Notes: generated by a model not told the origin, from the sequence alone. A stretch of 64,000 nt of DNA from Spirochaeta cellobiosiphila DSM 17781 (GCF_000426705.1 NZ_KE384555.1:406362-470361); one strand, 5' to 3'; numbered from the stretch's first letter, positions 18,757-28,463 are shown. Program-made: numbers and translations.

Positions 18757-21700
18757 ATGGACCACAAAAAGAAGCACAATTTGGCTATATTACAAGATCG
18801 ACTCTGGCAAGAGGCTTCCAAAGGGAGTTTGCGTTGCCTCTTGTGCCATACGGTAGGTCCAGCCCCCCTCTCAACCCCTTCTGATATCTCCCCCCTATGG
18901 AGATCTGAAGAAGATTATGTTGATCAAATATTACCTTATGAACCTTTTTTTACCTGGATACGAAAAGCTTTTGAATATAAATCGATCAACGAATGTGCTC
19001 AGATCATGGATGAGTTATATCTGTCTGAAGATCATAAGGAAATCCTTCTGAATCATATCATGGGTACAGAATTGGTAAGAATCGAAGCTATATTACTGGA
19101 AGAATCTGAATATCAAAGGCATATCTTATATGATAATATCTGGACATTACTCATCTATGCCGTAGGGATTAAGCATCAGGCTTTTTCTTTACATAATCTC
19201 CAAAGCCTGCCTTTGTCAACATTACACTTTTTAATATATATCTTAAAGAATAAGAGAGATTATCCTTTTTTCTTTCTCCTGTATTCAGATATGAACAATA
19301 TTGATCTGACGGAACACCATAAAAAGCTTATCGAAAAAATCACTTCTTTATTAGAGGAAAAAGATTACATTCTTCATATCAAGACAACCTCCATTCTGTC
19401 CACGGCCAAGAAAGGAACCACAGGAACTGTGAAAAACTATTTGGCTTCAGGTAAAAATAGCCTGGCCCTCTTGGCTTGGGAAGATAGTATCTATTGGTAC
19501 ACAGCCCTAAAGGATATACTGGAGACAGAGAGAGTTCTCAATAAAAGCTATTACTGGAAAGAGACCATGATAGGTCTAGGTATTGCTTATCTATATCTAG
19601 GTGATTATAACTCCTCCTTTCACTATATACAGCATCTGCACAATATTCTTAGTAATTCTAAAGATGCGGCAGAAAGGGCAATGCTCTATCAGTTATTAGG
19701 GACATGTTCTCACCATCAGGAAAAATGGATTCAAGCAGAACAAATGCTGCGTTTAGCTTATGAATCAGCTCTTAAGTCTCAAGACAATAAAACGATTTTC
19801 CTAATCCATTATTCTTTTCTCATTCTGGAAAACGATCATCCCTTTCTGGAAAAGAAGGAATGGCAGGAGTCTCTGGATAATGTCCTGAACAACGCCATCA
19901 ATCTGGGCTATCATAATTCTTATATAAAAATAATGATGCAACATTACCGATATGATTTGGCCGGTTATGAAGCAAGAATCAAGTCAGCCATTAAATTAGC
20001 AAAAATCCGTAAGAATTATTATCGATTAACCATGGCTTATCATAACTTTGCAAGAGCCTATGAACAAAAGGGAAAGGCAAAGAAGGTCCTTAAATACTAC
20101 GCTTTCAGCCTGGATATGGTTAGTAGACACAACATCCCAAGTGCCATGCCCATCGTCAACAACAGTTATGGTTATTACTATCTTAACCATGGTCAATTTA
20201 AACAATCTATCAACCTTTTTATGGAAACACTGGAAAGCCTTAAAGAAGGAGAACTCTTTCCGGAAATCGGCCTTACCCTTCTAAATATTGGACAGAACTA
20301 TCTCCTGGCCGGTTATCCTCAAAAAGGGGCCGAATACTTCGAATACACCCTGGCCATAATGGAATCCTTTGGAATGTTATCTATCAAAAACCATTCAAAA
20401 GCAGGGATTCAGATTCTTCTGGCACTGTGTTATCTAAAGACAAATCAAAAAACAAGAGCCTGGCAATTGTTTTTAGAGACCCAGAACCATCATTGGCATC
20501 CAGCATGGGGGGATCAGGAAGGGTATTTTATTAATCTGCTGGTCCATGCCTTGTTCGAATGGGAAGACGGTAACGAAGAAGAGGCCCGGTATGCTATGAA
20601 AAAAGCGCAATCCTATCTGGAAGAGCACACCAGGATAGCCCCCTGTTTACGCCCCTACTTTTACTTGGAATATGGACATTTCAATCGACAGTTTAAAGGT
20701 CATAAAGGAGAAGCCCAAAGAGCCTATGGACAAGGGTATGAAATCTGCAAGCTCACAGGTAATAACTACTACAAAGAGATATTTGAAAACCAGATCCGTG
20801 GACGTTATGCTATCACTCCAGCCTATCAGCTTTTGGGTAAAGATATGTCTTGGCTACAAAAAAAGATTGAAAAAGGGAAAAACGCAACGACTCTTCAAAG
20901 ACGGACCCAGGAAATAAACTTTTTGACCTTACTTTCTGATATTGTGGAACGGCAAAGCACTCCTCAAAAGATTATACACCAGGCTCTGGAAACCCTTTAT
21001 TCTAATTTTCCCTTTACTGCTGTTTATTATCATGAAAGGAGAGGGGAAAACTATCAACTTGTTCATCAGTATTCCAGTTTGTTTAATGTAGATATTTATA
21101 AGCTTAGTCATTTTATTGATGACCTGATAAACAAGGACCATCCTGTCTTTTCCACCCATATGATGCCCCAGCATTGGAAAAGCCTTTACCCCTCTGATTA
21201 TGGCATCATCAGTTTACCTATATTGTTTTATCAAGAAATCCATTCCCACATATTATGCCTGGTCCCCCTTCAATATTATCCCCTTCCCAAGGAAGAATTA
21301 AAGATATTATCTATTGGAACCCAAATGATAAATCAGGCTTTAGAAAAGGTTTATTACAAGAATAAAGTCTTTGAGTTACAAAGTCGTTTTGAAAGACATA
21401 GCAAAGCGGATCTTTTAACCCATAAGGGAAACTACTATACCCTGATAGATGATCTGGAAGCAGAAATTGCCAGAGAGAGCAGACAAAATCCTGATATGCG
21501 GCATACCTTTAGTCTTATGGCTATTGATTTAGATAGATTTGAATATTTTAATGAGACCTTTGGTCATCATGTTGGAGACAATCTTTTAATTGAGTTCTCA
21601 GGATTATTAGAAGACACAGTGAGGGAAATGGACAAGATCTACCGGCTACAGGGAGATGAGTTCATCCTTCTCATTCCTGATACCTATAAAGAAACAGCCC

Positions 21701-21942
21701 AGACCATTGCCCATCGTATCCAGAGAAAGCTAATGAGAAAAAATAGTTTTCAGGACAAAATAGAAGAGCTATTGGAAGAAAAGATCATCATTCCTGAAAA
21801 GAATAAGATGTCCTGTTCTGCGGGCATCATTGATTCCAGGGAACATGAGTTTCATCCCAATGTAGCTGACATCCTTATAAAAGAAGTTCATGACAATCTT
21901 AAACTGGCCAAAACAAAAGGGGCCAATACAGTAGTCATTTGA
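18757..21942 (+). CDS. Large TPR-repeat protein with C-terminal GGDEF domain
   Basis: The protein has about 1060 residues. The central 600 residues consist of helical TPR-like units (for example MLYQLLGTCSHHQEKWIQAE, YHNFARAYEQKGKAKKVLKYY). A GAF-like region (about 730-880) precedes a C-terminal GGDEF domain. The active-site motif reads QGDEF, with the first glycine replaced, and an I-site REMD stands five residues before it; MAIDLDRFEYFNETFGHHVGD supplies metal ligands. It is probably an active cytosolic diguanylate cyclase governed by protein contacts. The frame is open from 18721, but the ATG there has no ribosome site and would almost abut the divergent dgt start, so I prefer the ATG at 18757; this is uncertain. 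Confidence 0.88.
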   Translation: MDHKKKHNLAILQDRLWQEASKGSLRCLLCHTVGPAPLSTPSDISPLWRSEEDYVDQILPYEPFFTWIRKAFEYKSINECAQIMDELYLSEDHKEILLNHIMGTELVRIEAILLEESEYQRHILYDNIWTLLIYAVGIKHQAFSLHNLQSLPLSTLHFLIYILKNKRDYPFFFLLYSDMNNIDLTEHHKKLIEKITSLLEEKDYILHIKTTSILSTAKKGTTGTVKNYLASGKNSLALLAWEDSIYWYTALKDILETERVLNKSYYWKETMIGLGIAYLYLGDYNSSFHYIQHLHNILSNSKDAAERAMLYQLLGTCSHHQEKWIQAEQMLRLAYESALKSQDNKTIFLIHYSFLILENDHPFLEKKEWQESLDNVLNNAINLGYHNSYIKIMMQHYRYDLAGYEARIKSAIKLAKIRKNYYRLTMAYHNFARAYEQKGKAKKVLKYYAFSLDMVSRHNIPSAMPIVNNSYGYYYLNHGQFKQSINLFMETLESLKEGELFPEIGLTLLNIGQNYLLAGYPQKGAEYFEYTLAIMESFGMLSIKNHSKAGIQILLALCYLKTNQKTRAWQLFLETQNHHWHPAWGDQEGYFINLLVHALFEWEDGNEEEARYAMKKAQSYLEEHTRIAPCLRPYFYLEYGHFNRQFKGHKGEAQRAYGQGYEICKLTGNNYYKEIFENQIRGRYAITPAYQLLGKDMSWLQKKIEKGKNATTLQRRTQEINFLTLLSDIVERQSTPQKIIHQALETLYSNFPFTAVYYHERRGENYQLVHQYSSLFNVDIYKLSHFIDDLINKDHPVFSTHMMPQHWKSLYPSDYGIISLPILFYQEIHSHILCLVPLQYYPLPKEELKILSIGTQMINQALEKVYYKNKVFELQSRFERHSKADLLTHKGNYYTLIDDLEAEIARESRQNPDMRHTFSLMAIDLDRFEYFNETFGHHVGDNLLIEFSGLLEDTVREMDKIYRLQGDEFILLIPDTYKETAQTIAHRIQRKLMRKNSFQDKIEELLEEKIIIPEKNKMSCSAGIIDSREHEFHPNVADILIKEVHDNLKLAKTKGANTVVI

Positions 21943-23382
21943 TCAACTGAGAATATGTGATTCCAACCAGGCCCCATAGTCCTTTAAATCAGCCAGAACT
22001 TTTTTTGACTTCCCTTCAATAGTTTGATCACCTAATAAAGAGGCTATCTTTCTTTTAAAGGTATTCATGTTATCAGCATCACTCCATTCAGGAGCCAACA
22101 AACGACCAGCACAGTAGCTTTTCCAGCGTTTTTGCTGATCTTCACTCATTAGATGGGGATAATTACGACCTATGTAACGTCTTAATAACTCGGGACCGCG
22201 AGCATCCTGAAAGTCTGGTTTATAGCTGGTCAGTTCCTCCATACTCATCTGGGGAATACGATCAAAAACCTCTCTATCATGATCCCCAAAGAATCCCCCC
22301 TGGTATATTTGTAAATCAGGATCATTATGATGGGGTAACTGACGGCCACTGAATACTTGCCTGATCTTTATGAGGATATCTGGATGCTTTTGAATGAGGC
22401 TGAAGTGCTCCTTAATCATAGGAATGTTCAGACCTAAAGCCTGAGCTCTCCTATCCTCCAGAGTATTGAGTGGAGCTATGGCAGGAGATCGGTTTGTATA
22501 GACGCCTTTAATGGGGATCCTTTCTTTGTCCCCTAATTCTACCTGAGGGGTGAAGATTCGATATTTTAGTTCTTCCACAGAAAGGTTAATGAGTAATTCC
22601 GGATTCTGTCTTAGGTCAAAGCAATGGATCAGGTTATTGTTATCAGGATCAGCGGTTATAGGAACAATCACAGTGGAACAGGCACCGCTTCTGGTAAACA
22701 TTCCTGAAGTGTGGACCAAGGGCTGGGGATTTTGTAAATTCAGATAACGCCTGACAGCATCCTTCTTCCTGAGAGAATAGTAAAACTGAAACAATTTTGG
22801 TTGTTTGTCATGAATGAGTTTAGCAAGAGCCACTGTTCCATACACATCAGATAGAGCATCATGAGCATGTTCATGACTGATATTATTAGCCTTAGTAAGT
22901 TCTTCCAAACGGAAGATGGGTCGGCCTACATCATCATAGACCCAATTAATACCTTCCGGTCTTAAGTCATGGGTCATTCTAACCAGGTCGATGATATCCC
23001 ATCGGCTATTGCCCTGGGAATACTCCCTTTTATAGGGATCAATAAAATTACGATAAAAGAGATTACGAACAAACTCATCATCAAAACGAAGGCTATTGTA
23101 ACCCACAGTACAGGTTCCTGGGGTACTCATTTCCTGGTGGATTATTTTGACAAATTCCGCCTCTATCAGTCCTTTTTCACCGGTAACTTTGGGAGTAATA
23201 CCTGTAATTAAACAGGCCCCCGGATCAGGTAGATAATCAGGAGAGATACGGCAATAGACGACAGTAGGTTCTTCTATAATCTCAAATTTGTCATTAGTTC
23301 TTAATGAGGCATATTGGGCTATTCTATCCCAGCCGGGATGTCTTCCAAATGTTTCCAGGTCATACCAGAGAAGGCTTTGCAT
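21943..23382 (-). CDS. sbcB: Exodeoxyribonuclease I
   Basis: The 479-residue protein opens with the DEDDh exonuclease motif LWYDLETFG (D8, E10). FDDEF holds the second carboxylate and HEHAHDALSDVYG the histidine and last aspartate. The rest matches the SH3-like and helical domains of ExoI (ELLRRYIGRNYPH, NTFKRKIASL). ExoI degrades single-stranded DNA 3' to 5' and assists mismatch repair and recombination. The family is best known from gammaproteobacteria, which makes its presence in this background notable. It is convergent with, and directly abuts, the TPR cyclase gene. Confidence 0.94.
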   Translation of the reverse strand: MQSLLWYDLETFGRHPGWDRIAQYASLRTNDKFEIIEEPTVVYCRISPDYLPDPGACLITGITPKVTGEKGLIEAEFVKIIHQEMSTPGTCTVGYNSLRFDDEFVRNLFYRNFIDPYKREYSQGNSRWDIIDLVRMTHDLRPEGINWVYDDVGRPIFRLEELTKANNISHEHAHDALSDVYGTVALAKLIHDKQPKLFQFYYSLRKKDAVRRYLNLQNPQPLVHTSGMFTRSGACSTVIVPITADPDNNNLIHCFDLRQNPELLINLSVEELKYRIFTPQVELGDKERIPIKGVYTNRSPAIAPLNTLEDRRAQALGLNIPMIKEHFSLIQKHPDILIKIRQVFSGRQLPHHNDPDLQIYQGGFFGDHDREVFDRIPQMSMEELTSYKPDFQDARGPELLRRYIGRNYPHLMSEDQQKRWKSYCAGRLLAPEWSDADNMNTFKRKIASLLGDQTIEGKSKKVLADLKDYGAWLESHILS

Positions 23383-23441
23383 TCCCCTAGAATACCGATA
23401 GATGGGGAATCGAACAAGACCGCTTAGTGACTTATTCTGTA

Positions 23442-23789
23442 CTAATAGGTTTCATAGAGAATCTCCAGAACCTTATCCTCTTGCAAACGTTCCCTATGTC
23501 GAGCTATAGAGAGAACCTCGCTTTTTCCATCATCAACAGACTGGCTTACTTTGATCAGGGAGCCAACCCTAAGATGATTTACCCAAACTAGCTCTGGGTA
23601 GTTATCTTTCAGATAGGATAAGAGAGAATGATCCATCCTTTTTCCATCCCAAGCCACACGAATACTTAATTCCGATAAGAGTTCCACCTTCATATCAAAG
23701 CCCTTCCAGAAGCGTATTTCGTCCTTAATGAACCCGTTTATGCTTTCCCGAGTTCTAAATCCCTTAATCCATAGATAGTTTGTTAACAC
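23442..23789 (-). CDS. Small protein of unknown function
   Basis: This 115-residue protein starts with GTG at 23789; GAGG seven bases upstream supports it. The N-terminus has WIKGFRTRESINGFIKDE, the middle a beta-rich stretch VELLSELSIRVAWDGKRMD, and the C-terminus is basic-acidic helical. No family recognised and no signal peptide. It lies 59 bases upstream of sbcB in the same direction and may be co-transcribed with it. Confidence 0.6.
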   Translation of the reverse strand: MLTNYLWIKGFRTRESINGFIKDEIRFWKGFDMKVELLSELSIRVAWDGKRMDHSLLSYLKDNYPELVWVNHLRVGSLIKVSQSVDDGKSEVLSIARHRERLQEDKVLEILYETY

Positions 23790-23861
23790 TTTTCATCCTC
23801 AATATTGATATTACTAATTCATTTTTGCTAACCTAAGCAAGTAAGAAAAAAGGAGTTATTT

Positions 23862-25502
23862 ATGGCGATTCATGAATTGGCCGGGAAAACAGTTCCCCCT
23901 GAGTTACTAACAAACATTCCCCGATTGATTAGCGATTATTATACCATTCAACCAGACCCTACCCAAAAAGAGCAATTAGTTGCCTTTGGAACTTCAGGGC
24001 ATAGAGGGGTGAGTAGTGATGGAACCTTTAACGAAGAACATATTTTAGCGATTGTCCAGGCTATTGTTGATTACCGCAAAGAGCAGAATATCAATGGCCC
24101 TGTTTTTGTGGGAATGGACACTCATGCCTTGAGTGAAGCGGCTTTAACAACAACCATTCAAGTACTAAGTGCTAATAAGGTGGAATGTTATATCCAGGAA
24201 GGTTTGGGATATACTCCTACTCCTGTTGTCTCCCATGCTATTCTTACTTATAACAAAGACAGACAGGACGAATTAGCAGACGGAATCATTATTACACCAA
24301 GCCATAATCCTCCTGATAACGGTGGTATCAAATACAACCCGACAAATGGGGGACCTGCAGATACGAATATTACCTCATGGATAGCAGATAAGGCTAATGG
24401 ATATTTAAAAGCAGGGGTTTCAGCCATTAAAACTCTTGGGAAGGAAGAAGCTTTTAAAGCCAATACCACCATCAGTTATGACTATATGATGCCCTATATA
24501 AAGGACCTCAAAAACATCATTGATATGAAGGCCATTCAAAAAGCAGGTTTAAAACTGGGTGCTGATGCCATGGGAGGAGCGGGCTTAGCTTATTGGGAAC
24601 TGATCGCAAAGGAATATGATCTTGATATGGAAGTGATCCATAATCATCCCATGCCAGCTTTTGAGTTTATGTCTGTGGATAAGGACGGCAAGGTGAGAAT
24701 GGATTGTTCTAGTCCTTATGCGATGGCAAGTCTCATCCATCTGAAGGATAAATACGATCTAGCCTTTGGTAATGATCCAGACTTTGATCGTCATGGTATT
24801 GTTACCAAATCTGCGGGCCTTATGAATCCTAATCATTATCTGGCAGTAGCTATCCAATATCTTTTTAATAATAGACCCCAATGGAAGAAAGATACAGCAA
24901 TAGGAAAGACTTTAGTTAGTTCTTCCATGATTGATAAAGTAGCTCAAAAGCTGGGAAAGGATCTCAAAGAAGTACCTGTCGGTTTCAAATGGTTTGTTTC
25001 CGGGCTTATCGATGGATCCTACGGATTCGGAGGAGAAGAAAGTGCTGGTGCCAGTTTTCTGAGATTTGATGGGACTGTGTGGTCTACAGACAAAGACGGG
25101 ATCATCCTTTGTTTACTGGCTGCTGAGATATTAGCCGTTACAGGTAAAGATCCTGGTGAACATTATCAAGACCTTATTAAAGAATTTGGATCCCCCCTCT
25201 ATCAACGTAATGATGCCCCCGCTACTTTGGAAGAAAAGGCTAGACTTAAAAAGCTTAGTCCAGATCAAGTTCAGGCAACAGAGCTTGCTGGGCATAGGAT
25301 TATTCAAAAGTTGACAGAAGCCCCGGGAAATGGGGCCGCCATTGGAGGCTTAAAAGTGGTCACAGATAAAGGCTGGTTTGCCGCACGTCCATCTGGAACG
25401 GAAAACATTTACAAGATATATGCCGAAAGTTTTGTGGACCAGAATCATTTAGATAGGATTATTCAAGAGGCTACCCAAATAGTAAAAGAAGCACTCCATT
25501 AG
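23862..25502 (+). CDS. pgm: Phosphoglucomutase (alpha-D-glucose phosphate-specific)
   Basis: This 546-residue member of the phosphohexomutase superfamily has GTSGHRGVS near the N-terminus and the phosphoserine loop TPSHNPPDNGG. The metal-binding loop is GNDPDFDRHG, the sugar-binding loop GGEESAGAS, and the phosphate-binding loop ARPSGTENIYKIY. Length and motifs match the E. coli Pgm type. It interconverts glucose-1-phosphate and glucose-6-phosphate, linking glucan breakdown (the GH13 enzyme in this window) with glycolysis and nucleotide-sugar synthesis. AAGGAG stands six bases before the ATG. Confidence 0.97.
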   Translation: MAIHELAGKTVPPELLTNIPRLISDYYTIQPDPTQKEQLVAFGTSGHRGVSSDGTFNEEHILAIVQAIVDYRKEQNINGPVFVGMDTHALSEAALTTTIQVLSANKVECYIQEGLGYTPTPVVSHAILTYNKDRQDELADGIIITPSHNPPDNGGIKYNPTNGGPADTNITSWIADKANGYLKAGVSAIKTLGKEEAFKANTTISYDYMMPYIKDLKNIIDMKAIQKAGLKLGADAMGGAGLAYWELIAKEYDLDMEVIHNHPMPAFEFMSVDKDGKVRMDCSSPYAMASLIHLKDKYDLAFGNDPDFDRHGIVTKSAGLMNPNHYLAVAIQYLFNNRPQWKKDTAIGKTLVSSSMIDKVAQKLGKDLKEVPVGFKWFVSGLIDGSYGFGGEESAGASFLRFDGTVWSTDKDGIILCLLAAEILAVTGKDPGEHYQDLIKEFGSPLYQRNDAPATLEEKARLKKLSPDQVQATELAGHRIIQKLTEAPGNGAAIGGLKVVTDKGWFAARPSGTENIYKIYAESFVDQNHLDRIIQEATQIVKEALH

Positions 25503-25510
25503 AGGTTTTT

Positions 25511-25539
25511 TTGATATTACTGCCGATAGGGAATATAAT
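25511..25539 (+). promoter_or_regulatory. Sigma-70-type promoter of the outer-membrane protein gene
   Basis: TTGATA (25511-25516) and a perfect TATAAT (25534-25539) are separated by 17 bases and lie upstream of the GGAGGAG ribosome site of the gene at 25561. Confidence 0.8.
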
Positions 25540-25560
25540 AATACTTACAGGAGGAGATTA

Positions 25561-26577
25561 ATGATGAAGAAAATCACATTAATTATGCTTATAGGACTAA
25601 TTACTAATTTAGGTCTATTTGCTCAATCAGAGGATTTCGATATTGATAAGTTAAAATCAAGCCTTGAGGACTTGAATGATAACCTATCTAATGCAATTCC
25701 ATTTGCTGCAACTTTAGGAAATACATGGTCTGATTCGTATATAGGACAATTCCCACATTTTGGGGTAGGTCTATTCACAGGGGCAGTACTAATACCTGTT
25801 GATGGTTTTAATGATGTCTTGAAATCTATTGATAGTAGTGCGAGTATCCCATCTGAAGTCTCAGTACTTTCTGGTGTTCCCTTTCCCGTTTTAGGTGGAG
25901 AAGCTAGACTAGGAGGACTATTTCTGCCATTTGATGTTGGACTAAAGTTTGGGGTATTAAACGTATCTATAGATAAAGCAAAGATAAATTATACAATGGT
26001 AGGAACGGACGTTAGATACCCTCTACTGAAAGGAAATGCACTAATACCAGCTGTGTCTGTGGGATTAGGATATAACTACCTTAGTACTGATTTGTCAATA
26101 CAAGGTCTATTAGATGGTGACTATACCATTATCGATACCAGAGGTAATAGTTCCTTACCACCACAAGCACAACATGCGTATATCCTAAAAGATCCAGATT
26201 TTGATTATGGTTGGTCAAGTCATGTATTTGAAGCTAAAGTTCAAGCGTCTAAAGGTCTATTAATCTTTACGCCATATTTGGGCTTAGGAGCATCTTATGG
26301 TATATCTACGATTGGAGGATCTATAGCCACCACAGTTGTTGATGAAAACGGTAATAAAGTATCACAAGATGACATTGATAAGGCTGCGGAAGCGGCTGGT
26401 GTATCCAGCTTTAATACAGATGGTATAAATGTTGATTCTGACCTAACAGGCTTTGCTTTCAAAATATATGGGGGATCCAGTATAGATATGCTTATTATCA
26501 AGCTAGACTTTGGGGCAGCCTATAATATTGTTAGTCAAGATATTGCGGGACAAGTAGGATTACGTTTACAACTGTAG
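25561..26577 (+). CDS. Outer-membrane beta-barrel protein of unknown role
   Basis: The 338-residue protein begins with a signal peptide (MMKKITLIMLIGLITNLGLF, cut near AQS). The mature chain is glycine-rich with alternating strands, several of which end in aromatic residues, and finishes QVGLRLQL, as expected for an outer-membrane barrel. A segment with DIDKAAEAAGVSSF is a soluble loop. The pattern resembles uncharacterised barrel proteins of spirochaetes. It has its own strong promoter and terminator, so it is a single-gene unit and perhaps abundant. GAGGAG lies before the ATG. Confidence 0.78.
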   Translation: MMKKITLIMLIGLITNLGLFAQSEDFDIDKLKSSLEDLNDNLSNAIPFAATLGNTWSDSYIGQFPHFGVGLFTGAVLIPVDGFNDVLKSIDSSASIPSEVSVLSGVPFPVLGGEARLGGLFLPFDVGLKFGVLNVSIDKAKINYTMVGTDVRYPLLKGNALIPAVSVGLGYNYLSTDLSIQGLLDGDYTIIDTRGNSSLPPQAQHAYILKDPDFDYGWSSHVFEAKVQASKGLLIFTPYLGLGASYGISTIGGSIATTVVDENGNKVSQDDIDKAAEAAGVSSFNTDGINVDSDLTGFAFKIYGGSSIDMLIIKLDFGAAYNIVSQDIAGQVGLRLQL

Positions 26578-26601
26578 ATTTAATACCTATTTCAATAACA
26601 G

Positions 26602-26639
26602 AAAAAGCTTTGGGCTCCTTGTGGGTTCAAAGCTTTTTT
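26602..26639. terminator. Bidirectional rho-independent terminator
   Basis: AAAAAGCTTTG pairs with CAAAGCTTTTTT around a 15-base loop. It serves the rightward outer-membrane protein gene and, through the A-rich left arm, the leftward hemerythrin gene whose stop codon overlaps it. Confidence 0.88.
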
Positions 26640-27498
26640 ATTTATATCCTCTTCTATGGAGATAGGCCTTGTATTCCCTATCTTTTTTTAAGATGTGATT
26701 CATAGTCCAGTCCTTAAGAAACACCAAAATAGAATCACTTATGTCTCGTTGGTGCAGTGTCAGGGTTGTTTTAAAACTTTTAATCTTCTTATTAAAAGTT
26801 TTATGATCCTCCAGATGACTTTCTTTAGAAGGATATTCAAGCTCTTCCATTTGCTCTTCTTCATAAGAAAAGTACTTGCCACATTCTTCAAGCATGGTAA
26901 TAATTTTGGGTAGGAGGAGAAGAGATCTCTTTTCCGAAACACCTGTTTTTCGAAGATCTTTAATCTGAGCTAAGACTTTAGCTATTTCCCTGTGTTGCTC
27001 ATCAAGGCTTTTTATTTTCCCCGGAGGAAGGGTTTTACTCTTCATACTCCTGCGAGGCTGGGAAGTAGCCTTTACATCTATTGTTTTAAAAAAATCCTTA
27101 GATAAAAGAATCTTATGTTCTTCAAAGTACCTGACATAGTCCATATCCGCCTGTTGGATATGATTAGTGAACCACTGCTCAATATAACGAGTAATCTTAT
27201 CTATGGTAAAAGCCTCTAGCTTCTTACTGATGCCCTGAATCCTTATTAAGAAATCTGTGTGCTCTTGAATGTGCTTACTACTCCGGGGATACTTAAATTG
27301 CTCAAACAAGATAGCTTCTGCTTTGAAATGAATCTGGACTGCTTTGGTAAAATGGCTTAGGGCTTCACTAAAGCCAGAATCTGTTACTTCATGATAAGCA
27401 CAGAGCTTCTGGCCGTATTGAAAGATCTCTTGATGATGGGCATCAAGGGGAATGATACCTAAAGAAAGGCTATTAATGTCCCAATCCAAATTACTCAT
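26638..27498 (-). CDS. Tandem hemerythrin-domain protein
   Basis: Two hemerythrin domains fill the 286 residues. Domain 1 (1-135) has all iron ligands: H21/H22, H57 and E61 in IHFKAE, H76 and H80 in HIQEH, and H113 with D118. Domain 2 (160-286) has H169, E213, H228, H232, H268 and D273, but the ligand matching H57 is a tyrosine (YFSYEE, Y209). Hemerythrins bind O2, NO or iron at a di-iron centre. The unequal second site suggests different chemistry or a structural role. The gene follows the nucleotide cyclase gene by 44 bases on the same strand, so an oxygen- or redox-linked signalling pair is possible. Confidence 0.92.
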   Translation of the reverse strand: MSNLDWDINSLSLGIIPLDAHHQEIFQYGQKLCAYHEVTDSGFSEALSHFTKAVQIHFKAEAILFEQFKYPRSSKHIQEHTDFLIRIQGISKKLEAFTIDKITRYIEQWFTNHIQQADMDYVRYFEEHKILLSKDFFKTIDVKATSQPRRSMKSKTLPPGKIKSLDEQHREIAKVLAQIKDLRKTGVSEKRSLLLLPKIITMLEECGKYFSYEEEQMEELEYPSKESHLEDHKTFNKKIKSFKTTLTLHQRDISDSILVFLKDWTMNHILKKDREYKAYLHRRGYK

Positions 27499-27542
27499 AC
27501 TAGAAAAGTCTATTTAGGAAATGCCTCTTGTCAACGTCTGAT

Positions 27543-28463
27543 TCAGGGAGAAAACATCTTTGAACAATAGGCTGTCTCACCTTCAAACTTACCTGCAGAG
27601 GAGAAGCTGGTTTGATAAGTTTTAGGGAGTTCTTTAAGAGTTTTTCCAGATATGGCGACTTGTCCTTCCGGGCAGAACTGCTTTTCCAAATGGCAAGCAT
27701 AGTTAATGACTTCTGAGACAATGGTTCCTGTTTTCATAGAGAATGTGAGCTTTCCCGAATTGATCCCAAAGCGAAGAGCCATCTTATCTTTGATAGGATA
27801 TTTGGGATCTAGTAAAAATAAGGGTAAAACAGATTGAAACTCCAGGGCAAAACGAACCGCATTATACGCATGGTCCTTCATAGCAAAAGCAATAAGCCCG
27901 CCATCCCCTGCCCAATGCCAGATCCTCCCATTATAGGAATGCATACGTTTACGAATCTCCATCCAGAGGGATGAGTAAAGCTTTTTCATTTTGCCATCAC
28001 CATATTTTTTTACTAAAACAGAGTTCTTACAAATATCGATACTAACAATAGTCACAGGATAGGATTTACCATCCTTTAAAGCTCCCCAGTTTACCATGTC
28101 ACCAGGATCTTCTTTAGTTTTTACCATCTTTCGTTTGGATAGGGAGTACACCATTCCTTCCAGACTCAATCGTTCTAATAAACCTTCAATTCCTTGTAAC
28201 TCAATAGGCTTTTGTTGAAAGTTCAGTCCATCGATTTGAATTAAGAATTCGATCAATTGGGAGGTTTTGTTTTTCGACTCTACATAGTCCACAAGAATCT
28301 CAGCGGCTTTTCTATCAGATATTGTCACAATGGTACGAGTGTCTGATACGTCATGCAGGTCAAAACTTCTAAAGAGAGCTTTTCCTATTTCTGTTATATC
28401 ATTGCTTTTAAAATTTATATTAAGAATTTCGATTAATTCTAATCGTAATGCAGAATCCAACAT
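27543..28463 (-). CDS. Class III adenylate/guanylate cyclase with N-terminal adaptor-like domain
   Basis: The ATG at 28463 has GGAG eight bases upstream; a longer frame to 28529 lacks this. The C-terminal half (about residues 135-300) is a class III cyclase domain. It shows the first metal aspartate in VSIDICKNS, the second in HWAGDGGLIAF, and a helix-strand close with VAISGKTLKEL. The N-terminal 80 residues are helical (LRLELIEIL, ITEIGKALF, RKAAEILVDYVES, LIEFLIQIDG) and resemble death-like effector-associated domains, which recruit partners by like-with-like contact. No membrane helices. It should make cAMP or cGMP in the cytosol; the specificity is not clear from the sequence. Confidence 0.85.
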   Translation of the reverse strand: MLDSALRLELIEILNINFKSNDITEIGKALFRSFDLHDVSDTRTIVTISDRKAAEILVDYVESKNKTSQLIEFLIQIDGLNFQQKPIELQGIEGLLERLSLEGMVYSLSKRKMVKTKEDPGDMVNWGALKDGKSYPVTIVSIDICKNSVLVKKYGDGKMKKLYSSLWMEIRKRMHSYNGRIWHWAGDGGLIAFAMKDHAYNAVRFALEFQSVLPLFLLDPKYPIKDKMALRFGINSGKLTFSMKTGTIVSEVINYACHLEKQFCPEGQVAISGKTLKELPKTYQTSFSSAGKFEGETAYCSKMFSP

